64,000 bases of DNA. Origin: Nitrospirota bacterium (GTDB lineage: Bacteria > Nitrospirota > Nitrospiria > Nitrospirales > Nitrospiraceae). The DNA lies in NCBI GenBank assembly GCA_030684575.1, contig JAUXVD010000008.1, forward strand, positions 62,001-126,000. The letters run 5' to 3'. Position 1 is the stretch's first letter. Every line of letters begins with the position of its first letter. The position numbers and the translations under genes were made by a program. The notes under the pieces were generated by a model. It was not told the DNA's origin. It saw only the letters and a list, made by a program, of their open reading frames with translations, and did not search any database. Positions 1-9,879 of this stretch are shown piece after piece.

Positions 1-744
1 AGTGACTTCTTTGACGATTTACAGCGGGTCTACCGCCAGACGTTCCCGCGGCCGAAGATTTTGGTCATCAATTTTCCGCATAACCCCACCACTGCCGTGG
101 TGGATCTTGAGTTTTTTAAGAAAATTGTCGCCTTTGCCAAAGAGCATAACGTCATTGTCATTCATGACCTGGCATATGCGGACCTAGTGTTCGACGGATA
201 TAAGGCGCCGAGCTTCTTGCAAGTTCCTGGGGCGAAAGATATCGGCGTCGAGTTCTATACCCTCTCGAAGGCCTACAATATGCCAGGCTGGCGGGTGGGC
301 TTCTGTTGCGGCAATCGTGAGGTTGTTGGCGCTCTGGCCAAGATTAAGAGTTACCTCGACTATGGCATTTTCCAGCCTCTGCAGATTGCCAGCGTCATTG
401 CGCTGAATGGACCACAAGAATGTGTCAAAGAGACGGTCTTGCGCTATCAGAAACGCCGGGATGTGTTGGTCGGCGGCCTGAATCGCATCGGCTGGCAGGT
501 GACGAAGCCCGTGGCCACCATGTTTGTCTGGGCCAGGATTCCGTTGCCCTATCGATCGATGGGCTCGTTGGAGTTCTCCAAGCTTCTGCTCCGCGAGGCG
601 AAAGTGGCGGTGTCTCCCGGGATCGGGTTCGGGGAAGGCGGGGATGAATATGTGCGGTTCGGCCTTGTCGAAAATGAGCATCGCACAAGGCAAGCCGTGC
701 GCGGTATTCGCAAGGCCCTGAAGCTTGGGGGGGCGGAAGAATGA
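1..744 (+). CDS. PLP-dependent class I/II aminotransferase (5' truncated)
   Basis: Fold-type I aminotransferase entering from the left edge; the frame is open from base 1 and the N-terminal part lies outside the window. The visible part has the NFPHNPT segment typical of the family, an aspartate in HDLAYAD that would contact the PLP ring, and the PLP-binding lysine in [12 protein letters not shown] (residue 90 counted from base 1), followed by the substrate-binding arginine region near the C terminus. The stop overlaps the start of hom by 4 bases (ATGA), so the genes are probably translationally coupled. Context suggests alanine, aspartate or LL-diaminopimelate as substrate; the sequence alone does not decide between them. 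Confidence 0.9.
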   Translation, partial: SDFFDDLQRVYRQTFPRPKILVINFPHNPTTAVVDLEFFKKIVAFAKEHNVIVIHDLAYADLVFDGYKAPSFLQVPGAKDIGVEFYTLSKAYNMPGWRVGFCCGNREVVGALAKIKSYLDYGIFQPLQIASVIALNGPQECVKETVLRYQKRRDVLVGGLNRIGWQVTKPVATMFVWARIPLPYRSMGSLEFSKLLLREAKVAVSPGIGFGEGGDEYVRFGLVENEHRTRQAVRGIRKALKLGGAEE

Positions 745-2054
745 TTGCGCGTGTGGGTGTCGGCATCATCGGATTCGGTACGGTTGGGACGGGTGTCGCG
801 AAGATTCTTTTGGAGAATGCCGCCTTGATCAGCCGTCGGGTCGGTGTGCCGATCGAACTCGTTCGAATTGCGGATCTCGATGTCACGCGCGACCGCGGAC
901 TGACCCTGCCACCAGGCCTGCTCACGACTGATGCGAAGCAGATTCTCAACGATCCCTCGATCGATATCGTCGTGGAGTTGGTCGGAGGCTGCGACTTTGC
1001 CAAACGCATCATTCTGGAATCCATTGCAGCCGGGAAACATGTCGTCACGGCGAATAAGGCCTTGTTGGCGATACATGGGGAAGAAATATTTGCCGCGGCG
1101 TCCAGCAAGGGAGTCGACCTGGGGTTCGAAGCGAGCGTGGGAGGGGGGATTCCCGTTATCCAGGCCTTGCGAGAGGGGCTGGCGGCGAACACCATCCAAT
1201 CCATTTACGGGATCATCAACGGGACGGCCAATTATATTCTCTCGCGTATGACCCATGAAGGTCAGAACTTTGAGGCAGTCCTCGACGAAGCGAAGAAGGC
1301 CGGTTATGCCGAAGCGGATCCGACCTTCGATGTGGCCGGTATCGATTCGGCGCATAAGCTGGCGATCCTGGTGGCGCTGGCCTATGGAACACCGGTGAAT
1401 GTGAAAGAGGTGTACACCGAGGGGATCACGCATATTACGCCGCTCGATATTGCGTACGCCAAAGAGTTCGGCTGTACGATCAAGCTGCTCGGGATTGCCA
1501 AGTTGGTGGGCAACGAAGTGGAGGCCCGCGTGCATCCGACGATGCTGCCGTCTTCGTCTCCGATCGCTCAAGTCGAAGGGGTCTACAACGCGATTCAACT
1601 CGTCGGCGATGCGGTGGGCGATGTGGTGCTCTATGGCCGTGGTGCGGGGTCGATGCCGACGGGCAGTGCGGTGGTCGGCGATCTCATCGCCATCGCGCGT
1701 AATCAGTTGCAAGGAGCGGCTGGGCGAGTGCCACCCGCCTCATTTAAGCAGGATCAGCGGCGTCCGCTTCGTATGCGGCCGATGGAAGAGATCAGCTCGC
1801 TCTATTACCTCCGGTTTATGGTCCTGGATCGCCCTGGGGTGTTGTCGCAGATTGCAGGGGAACTGGGCCGGTGCGGCATCAGTATCTCGTCGGTTCTTCA
1901 GCAGGGGCGCCGCGAAGGACAGACGGTTCCCGTCGTGATCAAGACCCATACTGCGACAGAGCGCGATGTCCAAACGGCGTTGCGGGCGATCAATCAGATG
2001 GCATTTATTTCAGAGCCGACGACGTTGATTCGCGTCGAAGGCAAGGATGAGTGA
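741..2054 (+). CDS. hom: Homoserine dehydrogenase
   Basis: NAD(P)H-dependent reduction of aspartate semialdehyde to homoserine, the branch point to threonine and methionine. At 437 aa it has the full-length form: a Rossmann fold with G11-x-G13-x-x-G16 at the N terminus, the catalytic domain with the [11 protein letters not shown] segment, and a C-terminal ACT domain from about residue 354 that usually mediates threonine feedback. It overlaps the upstream aminotransferase by 4 bases and thrC by 8 bases, so it sits inside a tightly packed operon. ATG start. Confidence 0.97.
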   Translation: MIARVGVGIIGFGTVGTGVAKILLENAALISRRVGVPIELVRIADLDVTRDRGLTLPPGLLTTDAKQILNDPSIDIVVELVGGCDFAKRIILESIAAGKHVVTANKALLAIHGEEIFAAASSKGVDLGFEASVGGGIPVIQALREGLAANTIQSIYGIINGTANYILSRMTHEGQNFEAVLDEAKKAGYAEADPTFDVAGIDSAHKLAILVALAYGTPVNVKEVYTEGITHITPLDIAYAKEFGCTIKLLGIAKLVGNEVEARVHPTMLPSSSPIAQVEGVYNAIQLVGDAVGDVVLYGRGAGSMPTGSAVVGDLIAIARNQLQGAAGRVPPASFKQDQRRPLRMRPMEEISSLYYLRFMVLDRPGVLSQIAGELGRCGISISSVLQQGRREGQTVPVVIKTHTATERDVQTALRAINQMAFISEPTTLIRVEGKDE

Positions 2055-3117
2055 TGCGATGATACGCTGGCGTGGCTTAATCGAAGAATATCGGAAATTT
2101 CTTCCCGTGACCGAACGTACTCCCGTGGTGACGCTCGGTGAAGGCAACACGCCGCTTATTCGGGCGACCAGGCTGGCCCAGCAGATCGCTCCCGGCATCG
2201 ATCTCTATCTCAAAATCGAAGGCGCGAATCCCACAGGATCGTTCAAGGACCGCGGCATGACGATGGCAATCTCAAAGGCCGTTGAGTCCGGTGCCAAGGC
2301 GGTGATTTGTGCCTCCACAGGGAATACGTCTGCTTCTGCCGCAGCCTATGGCGCGAGGGCTGGGCTGGCGGTTTATGTATTGATTCCTGCCGGGAAGATT
2401 GCGATGGGCAAGCTGTCCCAGGCCATGATGCATCAAGCCACGGTTATTCAAATTGAAGGAAACTTCGATCAGGCCTTGACCATCGTGAAGGAATTATCGG
2501 TGAGCCACCACATCGAGCTGGTCAACTCGCTCAACCCCTATCGGATCGAGGGGCAGAAAACTGCCGCGATGGAGGTCTGCGATCAGCTCGGTGATGCTCC
2601 GGCCATTCATGTGCTGCCGGTCGGAAATGCCGGCAACATTACCGCCTATTGGAAGGGGTATCAGGAATACCGTGCGGCCAATCAATCCACGAAACTGCCT
2701 CGTATGATCGGGTTTCAGGCGTCCGGTGCGGCACCCATCGTGCTGGGCCACATCGTGGAGAATCCGCAGACCGTGGCCACGGCGATCAGGATCGGTAATC
2801 CGGCTAGCTGGCAATCAGCGTTGGACGCCGTGAAAGAATCGTCCGGGGCAATCGATTCGGTGACGGACGAAGAAATCCTTCAGGCCTATCGTGCGGTAGC
2901 GGCAACGGAAGGCGTCTTCTGTGAGCCGGCATCCGCCGCATCGGTTGCCGGCGTCATCAAGTTGAACAAGCAGGGCGGGCTTCGTGAAGGCGAGATCGTC
3001 GTCTGCACGTTGACGGGCCATGGATTGAAAGATGCCGATACGGCGATCAGTGTATCGGTCCAACCGAAAACCGTTAGAGCGACGCGGGAGGATGTCGCTC
3101 GTCTTTTAAGGGTGTAG
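2047..3117 (+). CDS. thrC: Threonine synthase
   Basis: PLP enzyme converting O-phosphohomoserine to threonine. 356 aa, the short bacterial class. The PLP lysine is K67 in [11 protein letters not shown], and a phosphate-binding glycine-rich loop PVGNAGNI lies near residue 190. The start lies inside the end of hom. Its substrate requires a homoserine kinase, but no thrB is present nearby; the next gene is a phosphoglycerate-mutase-like protein that may take that role. Confidence 0.97.
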   Translation: MSDAMIRWRGLIEEYRKFLPVTERTPVVTLGEGNTPLIRATRLAQQIAPGIDLYLKIEGANPTGSFKDRGMTMAISKAVESGAKAVICASTGNTSASAAAYGARAGLAVYVLIPAGKIAMGKLSQAMMHQATVIQIEGNFDQALTIVKELSVSHHIELVNSLNPYRIEGQKTAAMEVCDQLGDAPAIHVLPVGNAGNITAYWKGYQEYRAANQSTKLPRMIGFQASGAAPIVLGHIVENPQTVATAIRIGNPASWQSALDAVKESSGAIDSVTDEEILQAYRAVAATEGVFCEPASAASVAGVIKLNKQGGLREGEIVVCTLTGHGLKDADTAISVSVQPKTVRATREDVARLLRV

Positions 3118-3139
3118 ATACAATGCGAGCAGGGCTTCG

Positions 3140-4381
3140 ATGAAATATGTGATTCTCCATGCCGACGGGATGGCAGACCATTCTCGGCAGGAATTGGGCG
3201 GACGGACTCCTCTTCAGGTGGCCTCAACTCCTCACCTCGATCGCCTCGCGCAAGCCGGGGAGCTTGGCCTCCTAGCCTCGGCGACTGAGCCTCATCGGCG
3301 TGGGAGCGGATTGATGGGGACGGCCATCCTCGGATACGACCCCAAGAAATACTACCAAGGTCCCGGCCCGTTCGAAGCAGCCAGCCTCGGGGTCGCCGTG
3401 GGCGAGCAGGATGTAGCCTATCGCTGTACCATGGTCACGTTGCGGGCAGACATGCAGTCCGGGAGCAAGGGTGGCCTCAACGAGATCAAGAAACTGGGGC
3501 CGCATGTGGTGATGGACGATGCGACCGCCGGCCTGATTTCGACTGAAGAGGCTCGCGAATTGATCGAGGCGATCAATGAGCAGCTCGGGTCGGAGATGAT
3601 TCAGTTCTATCCAGGATTAGGTCATCGTCATCTCATGGTGTGGGGCAATGGGAAGTCACGAGCCGTCTGTACGGATCCACAATTATTGGTTGGTCGACCG
3701 ATTGCCGATGCCTTGCCGACGGGAGAAGGAGCGGATTTTCTCTGGAAGCTCATGGACGCGTCGTTTCAGATTTTGCGCGATCATCCCCTCAACGAAGAAC
3801 GGAGTGCCGCGGGACAGAAGCCGGCCAATTGCCTCTGGCTCTGGGGCGAAGGCCGTGCCGTGTTCTGGCCAAGCCTTTCTGAACGATTCAAGATGGCTGG
3901 TGTCGTGGTTTCTCAGAGCGATGTCCACCGCGGTCTTGGCAGTATGGCCGGGCTTGAGGTGGTAGATGGCTCACGATTGGCCGGTGCAGATCTTCGTACC
4001 CAGGCGACGGTTGTCCTGGAGGAACTCGTCAAAAAAGACTTTGCCTACATTCATGTGGAGTTGCCTGACGAGGTGCTCTATGGGTCGGATGTCGCAGCAA
4101 AAGTGAAGGCGATTGAAACGGTCGATCGCGAGCTGGTCGGGCCGTTGCTCGAAGGGCTGTCCAAATTAGGCTCTCATCGTATCGTGGCCTTCTGCGATTC
4201 CGGTAACGTGCCGCAAGGTCAGGCGGCAGACGGTTCTGGGTTTTTCGCCTATTGTGACAGTACGGTGGCTCCCTCTGGGGGAGCCGGACGGAGATTTATC
4301 GAAGCCGATGCTCAGGCTTCGGCTGTGCCGCCTCGTGATGCGACGAAATTCATCGTGCGATTATTCGCAAAAGGATCCTGA
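3140..4381 (+). CDS. ApgM-like phosphoglycerate mutase family protein (proposed homoserine kinase type), degenerate
   Basis: 413 aa, of the archaeal-type cofactor-independent phosphoglycerate mutase family (alkaline phosphatase superfamily). The family subset found inside threonine clusters has been proposed to act as an alternative homoserine kinase. Family landmarks seen: HADGMADH at the N terminus, LGYDPKKYY near residue 65, and [10 protein letters not shown] in the C-terminal half. Three expected metal-ligand histidine positions look lost: DEAGH is DEVLYG, the DHST motif is CDSGN, and the last His-containing loop reads GQAADGSG. Activity as a mutase is therefore doubtful. It lies 22 bases after thrC and 5 bases before lysC, so it is clearly operonic. 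The function assignment is contextual. Confidence 0.75.
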   Translation: MKYVILHADGMADHSRQELGGRTPLQVASTPHLDRLAQAGELGLLASATEPHRRGSGLMGTAILGYDPKKYYQGPGPFEAASLGVAVGEQDVAYRCTMVTLRADMQSGSKGGLNEIKKLGPHVVMDDATAGLISTEEARELIEAINEQLGSEMIQFYPGLGHRHLMVWGNGKSRAVCTDPQLLVGRPIADALPTGEGADFLWKLMDASFQILRDHPLNEERSAAGQKPANCLWLWGEGRAVFWPSLSERFKMAGVVVSQSDVHRGLGSMAGLEVVDGSRLAGADLRTQATVVLEELVKKDFAYIHVELPDEVLYGSDVAAKVKAIETVDRELVGPLLEGLSKLGSHRIVAFCDSGNVPQGQAADGSGFFAYCDSTVAPSGGAGRRFIEADAQASAVPPRDATKFIVRLFAKGS

Positions 4382-4386
4382 CGTCC

Positions 4387-5628
4387 GTGGCGCTGATTGT
4401 CCAGAAATATGGAGGGACCTCCGTCGGTACGATCGAGCGGATCCGTTGTGTGGCCGAGCGTGTCGAGCGAGCACATAAGGATGGCCATCGAGTCGTGGTG
4501 GTGCTGTCCGCGATGAGCGGCGAAACGGATCGGCTGCTTCGGTTGGCGCATGAGGTGACGGCGGTCCCCGACGATCGCGAACTCGATATGCTGTTGTCGA
4601 CTGGAGAGCGGGTGACGATTGCCTTATTGGCGATGGCCTTGCGGGCCCGTGGACTCGATGCCCAATCGTTTACAGGCCGTCAAGTCGGGATTATGACCGA
4701 CAGTGCCCATACGAAAGCACGGATTACCAGGGTGAGCGCCGATCGGATTCGAGAGGCTCTGCTCAACGGGGTTATCCCGGTGGTTGCCGGTTTTCAAGGG
4801 ATTAACGAGCAGTCGGATGTCACGACGCTGGGGCGCGGAGGCTCCGATCTCACGGCCGTCGCGTTAGCCGCGGCGCTGAAGGCCGATCGATGCATCATCT
4901 TTACCGACGTCGACGGTGTCTATACATCGGACCCCAATATCGTGCCGGCGGCTCAACGCATCGACAAGATTTCCTATGAGGAAATGTTGGAAATGGCCAG
5001 TCTGGGTGCCAAGGTGCTGCAGAGCCGATCCGTCGAATTTGCCGCAAAGTTCAATGTGCCGGTGGAGGTGAATTCAAGCTTCAAAGAAGGAAAGGGGACG
5101 CTCGTGACGCGTGAAGATGAGGACATGGAAGCGGTCGCGGTGTCTGGAGTGACCGGCGATCGGAATCAGGCGAAAATCACGATTGTGGGCGTGCCGGATA
5201 AACCTGGTATTGCATCGAAAGTCTTTGGGCCGGTGGCGAAGGCCCATATCAATGTTGATATGATCATCCAGAATATGGGCCAGTCCGGGATGACCGATAT
5301 TTCCTTCACGATTCCTCGGGTCGATATCAAGAAAGCGTTACCGCTGATTCAGGACGTGGCAAAAGGGATCGATGCCAAATCAGTCGCCGTGACCGAGGCG
5401 ATCGCGAAGGTCTCGCTGGTCGGCGTCGGTATGCGGTCTCATTCTGGAGTCGCGGCCAAGATGTTCGATGTATTGTCGGGGGAAGGTGTGAATATTCTTA
5501 TGATCAGCACGTCGGAGATCAAGATCTCCTGTGTCATCGATGAAAAGTATGTGGAGCTCGCCATGCGTTCACTGCATACCGCGTTCGGGTTGGATCAGCC
5601 GTTGGCCGTGGACCGGGCCGCGAAGTAA
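4387..5628 (+). CDS. lysC: Aspartate kinase
   Basis: Phosphorylates aspartate, the first step to lysine, threonine, methionine and diaminopimelate. 413 aa with a GTG start. The N terminus has the kinase motif [10 protein letters not shown], then the [13 protein letters not shown] nucleotide/substrate loop near residue 156 and [12 protein letters not shown]. Two C-terminal ACT domains (from about residue 265 and 345) with a [10 protein letters not shown] core predict allosteric control by lysine and/or threonine. This is a monofunctional kinase, not fused to homoserine dehydrogenase. It lies 5 bases behind the ApgM-like gene. Confidence 0.97.
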   Translation: MALIVQKYGGTSVGTIERIRCVAERVERAHKDGHRVVVVLSAMSGETDRLLRLAHEVTAVPDDRELDMLLSTGERVTIALLAMALRARGLDAQSFTGRQVGIMTDSAHTKARITRVSADRIREALLNGVIPVVAGFQGINEQSDVTTLGRGGSDLTAVALAAALKADRCIIFTDVDGVYTSDPNIVPAAQRIDKISYEEMLEMASLGAKVLQSRSVEFAAKFNVPVEVNSSFKEGKGTLVTREDEDMEAVAVSGVTGDRNQAKITIVGVPDKPGIASKVFGPVAKAHINVDMIIQNMGQSGMTDISFTIPRVDIKKALPLIQDVAKGIDAKSVAVTEAIAKVSLVGVGMRSHSGVAAKMFDVLSGEGVNILMISTSEIKISCVIDEKYVELAMRSLHTAFGLDQPLAVDRAAK

Positions 5629-5684
5629 CGAATTTCTGATGCTGTGAGTCTCAGTCAGGATTGTCCTGCTCCCGTACCTTTTTT

Positions 5685-7337
5685 ATGGCTCGAAAAACAC
5701 CTCAGTCACGATCCTCACAAGGCAAGCCAGGCGCTACCTCCTCCTCCGGCCTGTCTTCTCCTGCCGCAAAGCCGGCAGTATTGGAAATCTACGACACCAC
5801 GTTACGGGACGGAGCTCAGGCCGAGGATGTCAGTTTCTCGGCAGAGGATAAAGTTCGGGTCGCGCAACAGCTCGATGGGCTTGGCGTACAGTACATTGAA
5901 GGCGGGTGGCCCGGCGCGAATCCCAAAGACATCGAATTCTTCCGGATGATCAAGACGATCCCGTTGCAGACGGCGACAGTCGTGGCATTCGGGTCGACCA
6001 GAAAAGCCAGCAATACGGTGCAGACCGACCCTAATATCAAGGCCTTGCTGGACGCCGAGACCAAGGTCATCACGCTCTTCGGGAAAAGTTGGTCATTACA
6101 CGTCACCGATGCGCTCGGTATTTCCCTCGCGAAGAACCTTGAAATCATCAACGATTCAGTGGCCCATCTCCGCTCCAAAGGTCGACGGCTGTTCTACGAC
6201 GCGGAGCATTTTTTCGACGGGTACAAGACGAACCCGGACTATGCGCTAGAGACGATTCGCCAAGCGGTGGCCGCCGGCGCCGAGCGGGTGATTCTTTGCG
6301 ATACCAATGGCGGGACGATGCCATGGGAGATCAAAGAGATTTGCCAGATCGTTCGGAAGGAATGTGCCGTGCCGTTGGGGATTCACGCGCATAACGATTG
6401 TGAAATGGCGGTCGCCAACTCCCTGGTGGCGATCGAAACCGGTGTCCTGCAAGTACAAGGAACGATTAACGGGATTGGCGAACGGTGCGGCAATGCCAAT
6501 CTCTGTTCGATCATTCCCAATCTTGAACTGAAGATGAAACGGGTGGTGCTGGGAGAGCGGTTGAGCCATCTCAAGCGGGTTTCTGGATTTGTGACTGAAA
6601 TCGCGAACCTCATGCCCAATACGCATCAGCCGTATGTGGGAGATTCGGCATTTGCCCATAAGGGCGGGATCCATATCCATGCGGTCCTAAAGAATGCCGC
6701 CACCTATGAACATGTGATTCCCGGGTTAGTCGGGAACCGCCAGCGAATGCTGGTATCGGATGCGGCTGGCCGGAGTGGGTTGCTCGAGAAAGTCGAGGCC
6801 TATGGGATCAAATTGGACAAGAGCCACGCCAAGTTGCAGGAATTGATCGATGTGCTGAAGGAGCGTGAAAGTCAAGGCTACCAGTTTGAGGCGGCAGAAG
6901 GTTCCTTCGAGTTGCTGATGCGAAAAGCGATGGGGACTCACAAGCCGCCGTTTCAGCTCCTGGGCTTTCGGGTGATTATCGAAAAAAAACAAGATCATGG
7001 CGCCTCGTCGTCAGAAGCTACAGTGATGGTGAAGGTCGGCGACGTGGTGGAACAAGCGTCAGCGAGTGAGGAAGGGCCGGTCAATGCGCTCGATCATGCG
7101 TTGCGGAAAGCGTTGGAAAAATTCTATCCCCAGCTTCGAGAAGTCAAACTGCTCGACTATAAAGTGCGCGTGTTGTCGGCGAATCGTGGGACGGAGTCCA
7201 AGGTCAGGGTATTGATCGAATCCGGCGATCATAAGGATAAATGGGGCACCGTCGGTGTATCCGAGAACATCATGGAAGCAAGCTGGCAAGCGCTGGCTGA
7301 CAGCATTGAGTACAAGTTGCTGCTCAAAGACTCATGA
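5685..7337 (+). CDS. cimA: (R)-citramalate synthase
   Basis: Condenses pyruvate and acetyl-CoA to citramalate, starting the threonine-independent route to isoleucine. It is a DRE-TIM metallolyase: YDTTLRDGAQ near residue 32, the metal-ligand HAHND loop, and GTINGIGERCGNAN; a C-terminal LeuA-type regulatory domain follows from about residue 420. The N terminus has a Ser/Pro-rich extension of roughly 25 residues before the conserved start of the fold. ATG at 5685 was chosen; an in-frame TTG at 5661 directly follows AGGA and would add eight residues. Last gene of the cluster. Confidence 0.93.
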   Translation: MARKTPQSRSSQGKPGATSSSGLSSPAAKPAVLEIYDTTLRDGAQAEDVSFSAEDKVRVAQQLDGLGVQYIEGGWPGANPKDIEFFRMIKTIPLQTATVVAFGSTRKASNTVQTDPNIKALLDAETKVITLFGKSWSLHVTDALGISLAKNLEIINDSVAHLRSKGRRLFYDAEHFFDGYKTNPDYALETIRQAVAAGAERVILCDTNGGTMPWEIKEICQIVRKECAVPLGIHAHNDCEMAVANSLVAIETGVLQVQGTINGIGERCGNANLCSIIPNLELKMKRVVLGERLSHLKRVSGFVTEIANLMPNTHQPYVGDSAFAHKGGIHIHAVLKNAATYEHVIPGLVGNRQRMLVSDAAGRSGLLEKVEAYGIKLDKSHAKLQELIDVLKERESQGYQFEAAEGSFELLMRKAMGTHKPPFQLLGFRVIIEKKQDHGASSSEATVMVKVGDVVEQASASEEGPVNALDHALRKALEKFYPQLREVKLLDYKVRVLSANRGTESKVRVLIESGDHKDKWGTVGVSENIMEASWQALADSIEYKLLLKDS

Positions 7338-7364
7338 ATACCGGTGTGTTTTGCATATTTGTCC

Positions 7365-7393
7365 TTGACAGCACCCCTAACCTCACGTAACTT
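7365..7393 (+). promoter_or_regulatory. Sigma-70 type promoter of ihfA
   Basis: TTGACA at 7365-7370, a 17-base spacer, then TAACTT at 7388-7393, about 80 bases before the ihfA start. A TTATAG lies just downstream but with a 21-base spacer. It is seen by eye, with no experimental support. Confidence 0.6.
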
Positions 7394-7472
7394 ATAGCGA
7401 AACTGAACATTTTGCGAGTCGGGCTGAGCGCCGACCGTTTGAGAGGCTTGTAGAGGCATCGGAGGGGAAAGT

Positions 7473-7748
7473 ATGAGGAAAGCGGATATCGCGAACGAAA
7501 TCTACAAGCAGGTCGGTATTTCCAAGAACGAAGCCGCAGATATTGTCGAACTGGTGTTGAATATGCTGAAGGATGTGCTGCATAAGGGAGAGTCGGTCAA
7601 GATTGCCGGATTTGGAAACTTTGTGGTGCGTAGCAAAGGGGCTCGGAAGGGTCGAAACCCTCGGACGGGTGAAGAAATCGGGATTACGCCCCGTCGTGTC
7701 GTGACCTTTCGTCCCAGTCAAGTGTTTAAGAAATACGTCAATTCATAG
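7473..7748 (+). CDS. ihfA: Integration host factor / HU family DNA-bending protein (IHF alpha type)
   Basis: 91 aa, the normal length for the HU/IHF family. It shows the DNA-binding signature GFGNFVVRSKGARKGRNPRTG and the beta-arm IGITPRRVV with the intercalating proline. The N terminus MRKADIANEIY is IHF-alpha-like. A strong Shine-Dalgarno (GGAGGGG) lies 7 bases before ATG. It is followed 43 bases later by a MerR-type regulator, the same order as in many proteobacterial ihfA loci. It acts in nucleoid architecture, and IHF often assists sigma-54 promoters, one of which is present upstream of the second pilin set in this window. Confidence 0.93.
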   Translation: MRKADIANEIYKQVGISKNEAADIVELVLNMLKDVLHKGESVKIAGFGNFVVRSKGARKGRNPRTGEEIGITPRRVVTFRPSQVFKKYVNS

Positions 7749-7791
7749 CGCCGTTCACTCACCTTAACTCATCCCACCACGAGGACCGGTC

Positions 7792-8136
7792 ATGGGGAAC
7801 GAGCCCAGGCTGGGCAGCAAGGTTTTTTATAAAATCGGCGAAGTGAGCCAGATCGCCAAGCTGCCGGCTTACGTGCTCAGATTCTGGGAGTCGGAGTTCC
7901 CGTTTCTGAAGCCCAAGAAAAGTCGTGGGAATCAGCGCCTCTATGTCAGGCGAGAAGTTGAAACGGTGCTGGAGATCAAGCGGATGCTCTATGAAGAGGG
8001 GCATACCCTGGCAGGGGTGAAACGATATTGGGCCAGGCGAGGCCGGGTCGCCAGCCAGCAGCTACGGCCCAAAGAGCTCGCGCAGAAGCTACGAGGGAAT
8101 CTTCAGGCGATTCTCAAAATTTTGGAGTCGTATTAA
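7792..8136 (+). CDS. MerR family transcriptional regulator
   Basis: 114 aa. The N-terminal winged helix has the MerR pattern YKIGEVSQIAKLPAYVLRFWE followed by SRGNQRLYVRREVETVLEIKRML. It has a short C-terminal helix and no cysteine-based metal site or drug-binding domain, so the effector is unknown. This compact MerR form commonly follows ihfA. The role of these ihfA-linked regulators is not established. Confidence 0.9.
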   Translation: MGNEPRLGSKVFYKIGEVSQIAKLPAYVLRFWESEFPFLKPKKSRGNQRLYVRREVETVLEIKRMLYEEGHTLAGVKRYWARRGRVASQQLRPKELAQKLRGNLQAILKILESY

Positions 8137-8234
8137 GCGTAACAAGGGTCTCGATTCGTCTCTTTCAAGCCGGTTGCATTCCAGGCGCTTCCAAGGAGAC
8201 AATGCGGGAGTCGGTGATATTGAATAGAGCCCGT

Positions 8235-8311
8235 CGGGGCGTGGCGCAGCCCGGTAGCGTACTCGCTTGGGGTGCGAGTGGTCGGCCGTTCAAATCGGCT
8301 CGCCCCGACCA
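8235..8311 (+). tRNA. tRNA-Pro(GGG)
   Basis: 77-nt cloverleaf with CCA encoded. Acceptor arms CGGGGCG (8235-8241) and CGCCCCG (8301-8307) pair fully. The anticodon stem CTCGC/GCGAG (8262-8266 and 8274-8278) encloses the loop TTGGGGT with anticodon GGG at 8269-8271. The T-loop GTTCAAAT is present. It stands alone between the MerR gene and surE. Confidence 0.96.
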
Positions 8312-8318
8312 AAATATC

Positions 8319-8372
8319 GAGTGCTGAGGACTGAGGCGAAGAGGATAGTCGTGAACTCGGTTCTCAGCACTC
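8319..8372. repeat. Inverted heptad-type repeat behind tRNA-Pro
   Basis: GAGTGCTGAG (8319-8328) and its perfect complement CTCAGCACTC (8363-8372); the match extends imperfectly to 17 bases. The arms are built from 7-base units (TGCTGAG, GACTGAG). It could fold into a long hairpin between the tRNA and the terminator. Confidence 0.6.
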
Positions 8373-8387
8373 AACACCGAAACAGAG

Positions 8388-8409
8388 AGCTGCCGCTGGC
8401 AGCTTTTTT
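8388..8409 (+). terminator. Rho-independent terminator before surE
   Basis: AGCTGCC (8388-8394), loop GCT, GGCAGCT (8398-8404), then TTTTTT. It would end the tRNA-Pro transcript, only 15 bases before the surE start codon. Confidence 0.8.
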
Positions 8410-8424
8410 ATTTCTAGCGATACG

Positions 8425-9228
8425 ATGCGTATTGTAGTCACCAACGATGATGGGATTCACTCGCCCGGGTTGACGGCGCTGGCTAAGGCCTTGTCCAAGG
8501 TGGGCGAGGTATGGGTCGTGGCGCCGGATCGTGAGCGGACCGCAGCAGCCCATGCGGTGACGCTCCATAAACCGCTCCGAGTGGAGCAGTTGGGGACGCG
8601 GATCTATTCGGTCAGTGGCACGCCAGTCGATTGTGTGAATCTGGCCGTGCTGAAACTTCTGCCTGCACCGCCAGACCTCCTCGTGTCAGGAATCAATCGA
8701 GGTGTAAATCTCGGCGACGATGTGTTGTATTCAGGAACGGTGTCGGCCGCGATGGAAGGAACGATTCTCGGTATTCCCTCCATGGCTGTCTCTCAGGAGG
8801 GGCAGGAGCATTTTTATTTCGACGCTGGGGCTCGGTATGCTGTTCGTATCGCACGTTTGATTATGAAAGAGGGTTTGCCGGGCGAAACGTTGGTGAACCT
8901 GAATATTCCCGATCGGCCGTTCAAGTCCATCACCGGAGTCCGGGTCACCTGTCTCAGCCGCAGACGCTTTCACAATCCGATCATCGAGAAAGTCGATCCT
9001 CGTGGTAGGACGTACTATTGGATCGCCGGGACTCGTGTGTCCTGGAGCCGGAGCAAAGATGCCGATCATGAGGCGCTGGAGCAAGGTGCGGTTTCGCTCA
9101 CACCTATTCACCTTGATACGACCAATTACGCGGTGTTGGATCGATTCCGGGCTTGGGAAACAGTGCGTCGACAGGATACGCATCCAGTGACTGCTGCGGT
9201 AAAGCCTAAGGGCAAGAAGAGGAGTTAG
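8425..9228 (+). CDS. surE: 5'/3'-nucleotidase SurE
   Basis: Stationary-phase survival nucleotidase that removes phosphate from nucleoside monophosphates, metal-dependent. 267 aa. The N-terminal metal motif is NDDGIHSPG (D8, D9), the second signature SGINRGVNLGDDVLYSGTV lies near residue 92, and APDRERTAAAHA lies near residue 33. The start follows a terminator with only 15 bases between, so the message is either leader-poor or made by limited read-through. The next gene (DedA) starts 5 bases after its stop. Confidence 0.95.
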   Translation: MRIVVTNDDGIHSPGLTALAKALSKVGEVWVVAPDRERTAAAHAVTLHKPLRVEQLGTRIYSVSGTPVDCVNLAVLKLLPAPPDLLVSGINRGVNLGDDVLYSGTVSAAMEGTILGIPSMAVSQEGQEHFYFDAGARYAVRIARLIMKEGLPGETLVNLNIPDRPFKSITGVRVTCLSRRRFHNPIIEKVDPRGRTYYWIAGTRVSWSRSKDADHEALEQGAVSLTPIHLDTTNYAVLDRFRAWETVRRQDTHPVTAAVKPKGKKRS

Positions 9229-9233
9229 GTCCT

Positions 9234-9872
9234 GTGGGGAATCTGATCGAAGCGATCATCACGGAGCTCAGCCGGTTCATCGTATCGATGATCTCGACGT
9301 TCGGCTACACCGGGATTTTCATCACCATGGCGATCGAGAGCGCCTGTATTCCTTTGCCGAGCGAGATCATCATGCCCTTTGCCGGGTATCTGGTGACGAC
9401 GGGGCAGTTTACGATGTTGGGTGTGACATTGGCTGGCGCCCTCGGGAACGTTGCCGGGTCGGTTGTGGCCTACTACGCTGGTGTGTGGGGCGGACGGCCG
9501 TTCGTCGAGCGGTATGGGCCCTATATGTTGGTGTCACGACATGACATCGAAATGGCGGATCGATGGTTCGCGAAATATGGTGATGCCGCCGTTTTTTTTA
9601 GCCGAATGCTTCCGGTGGTCCGGACCTTCATTTCGTTGCCGGCCGGCATCGCCAGGGTGAATATTTATCGGTTCATGCTCTACACGTTTCTCGGTGCATT
9701 GCCCTGGTGTTATCTCCTGGCCTATATCGGCGTGAAGATGGGAGAGCAGTGGGAGCATCTGAGAGACTATTTCCATCAATTCGACATTGTGATCGGTGTC
9801 TGCCTGGCGCTCGCTGTGGGGTATTTTCTCTGGTCCCATTGGCCGAAGCGCCGCATCACTCCGGAGTTGTAA
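9234..9872 (+). CDS. DedA family membrane protein
   Basis: 212 aa inner-membrane protein of the DedA/SNARE-associated family, linked in other bacteria to flipping of undecaprenyl phosphate or phospholipid and to membrane integrity. The conserved signature IESACIPLPSEIIMPFAG near residue 37, GSVVAYYAG, and FSRMLPVVRTFISLPAGIAR with its essential arginines are present, with several hydrophobic spans. GTG start, 5 bases after surE. The substrate cannot be told from sequence. Confidence 0.92.
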   Translation: MGNLIEAIITELSRFIVSMISTFGYTGIFITMAIESACIPLPSEIIMPFAGYLVTTGQFTMLGVTLAGALGNVAGSVVAYYAGVWGGRPFVERYGPYMLVSRHDIEMADRWFAKYGDAAVFFSRMLPVVRTFISLPAGIARVNIYRFMLYTFLGALPWCYLLAYIGVKMGEQWEHLRDYFHQFDIVIGVCLALAVGYFLWSHWPKRRITPEL

Positions 9873-9879
9873 TCAGCCC

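Noticed and set aside
549-1712. Long open frame of 387 codons on the minus strand
   Set aside because: It is antisense to hom, has no recognisable domain, and its composition (Arg/His-rich) is that of a shadow frame.
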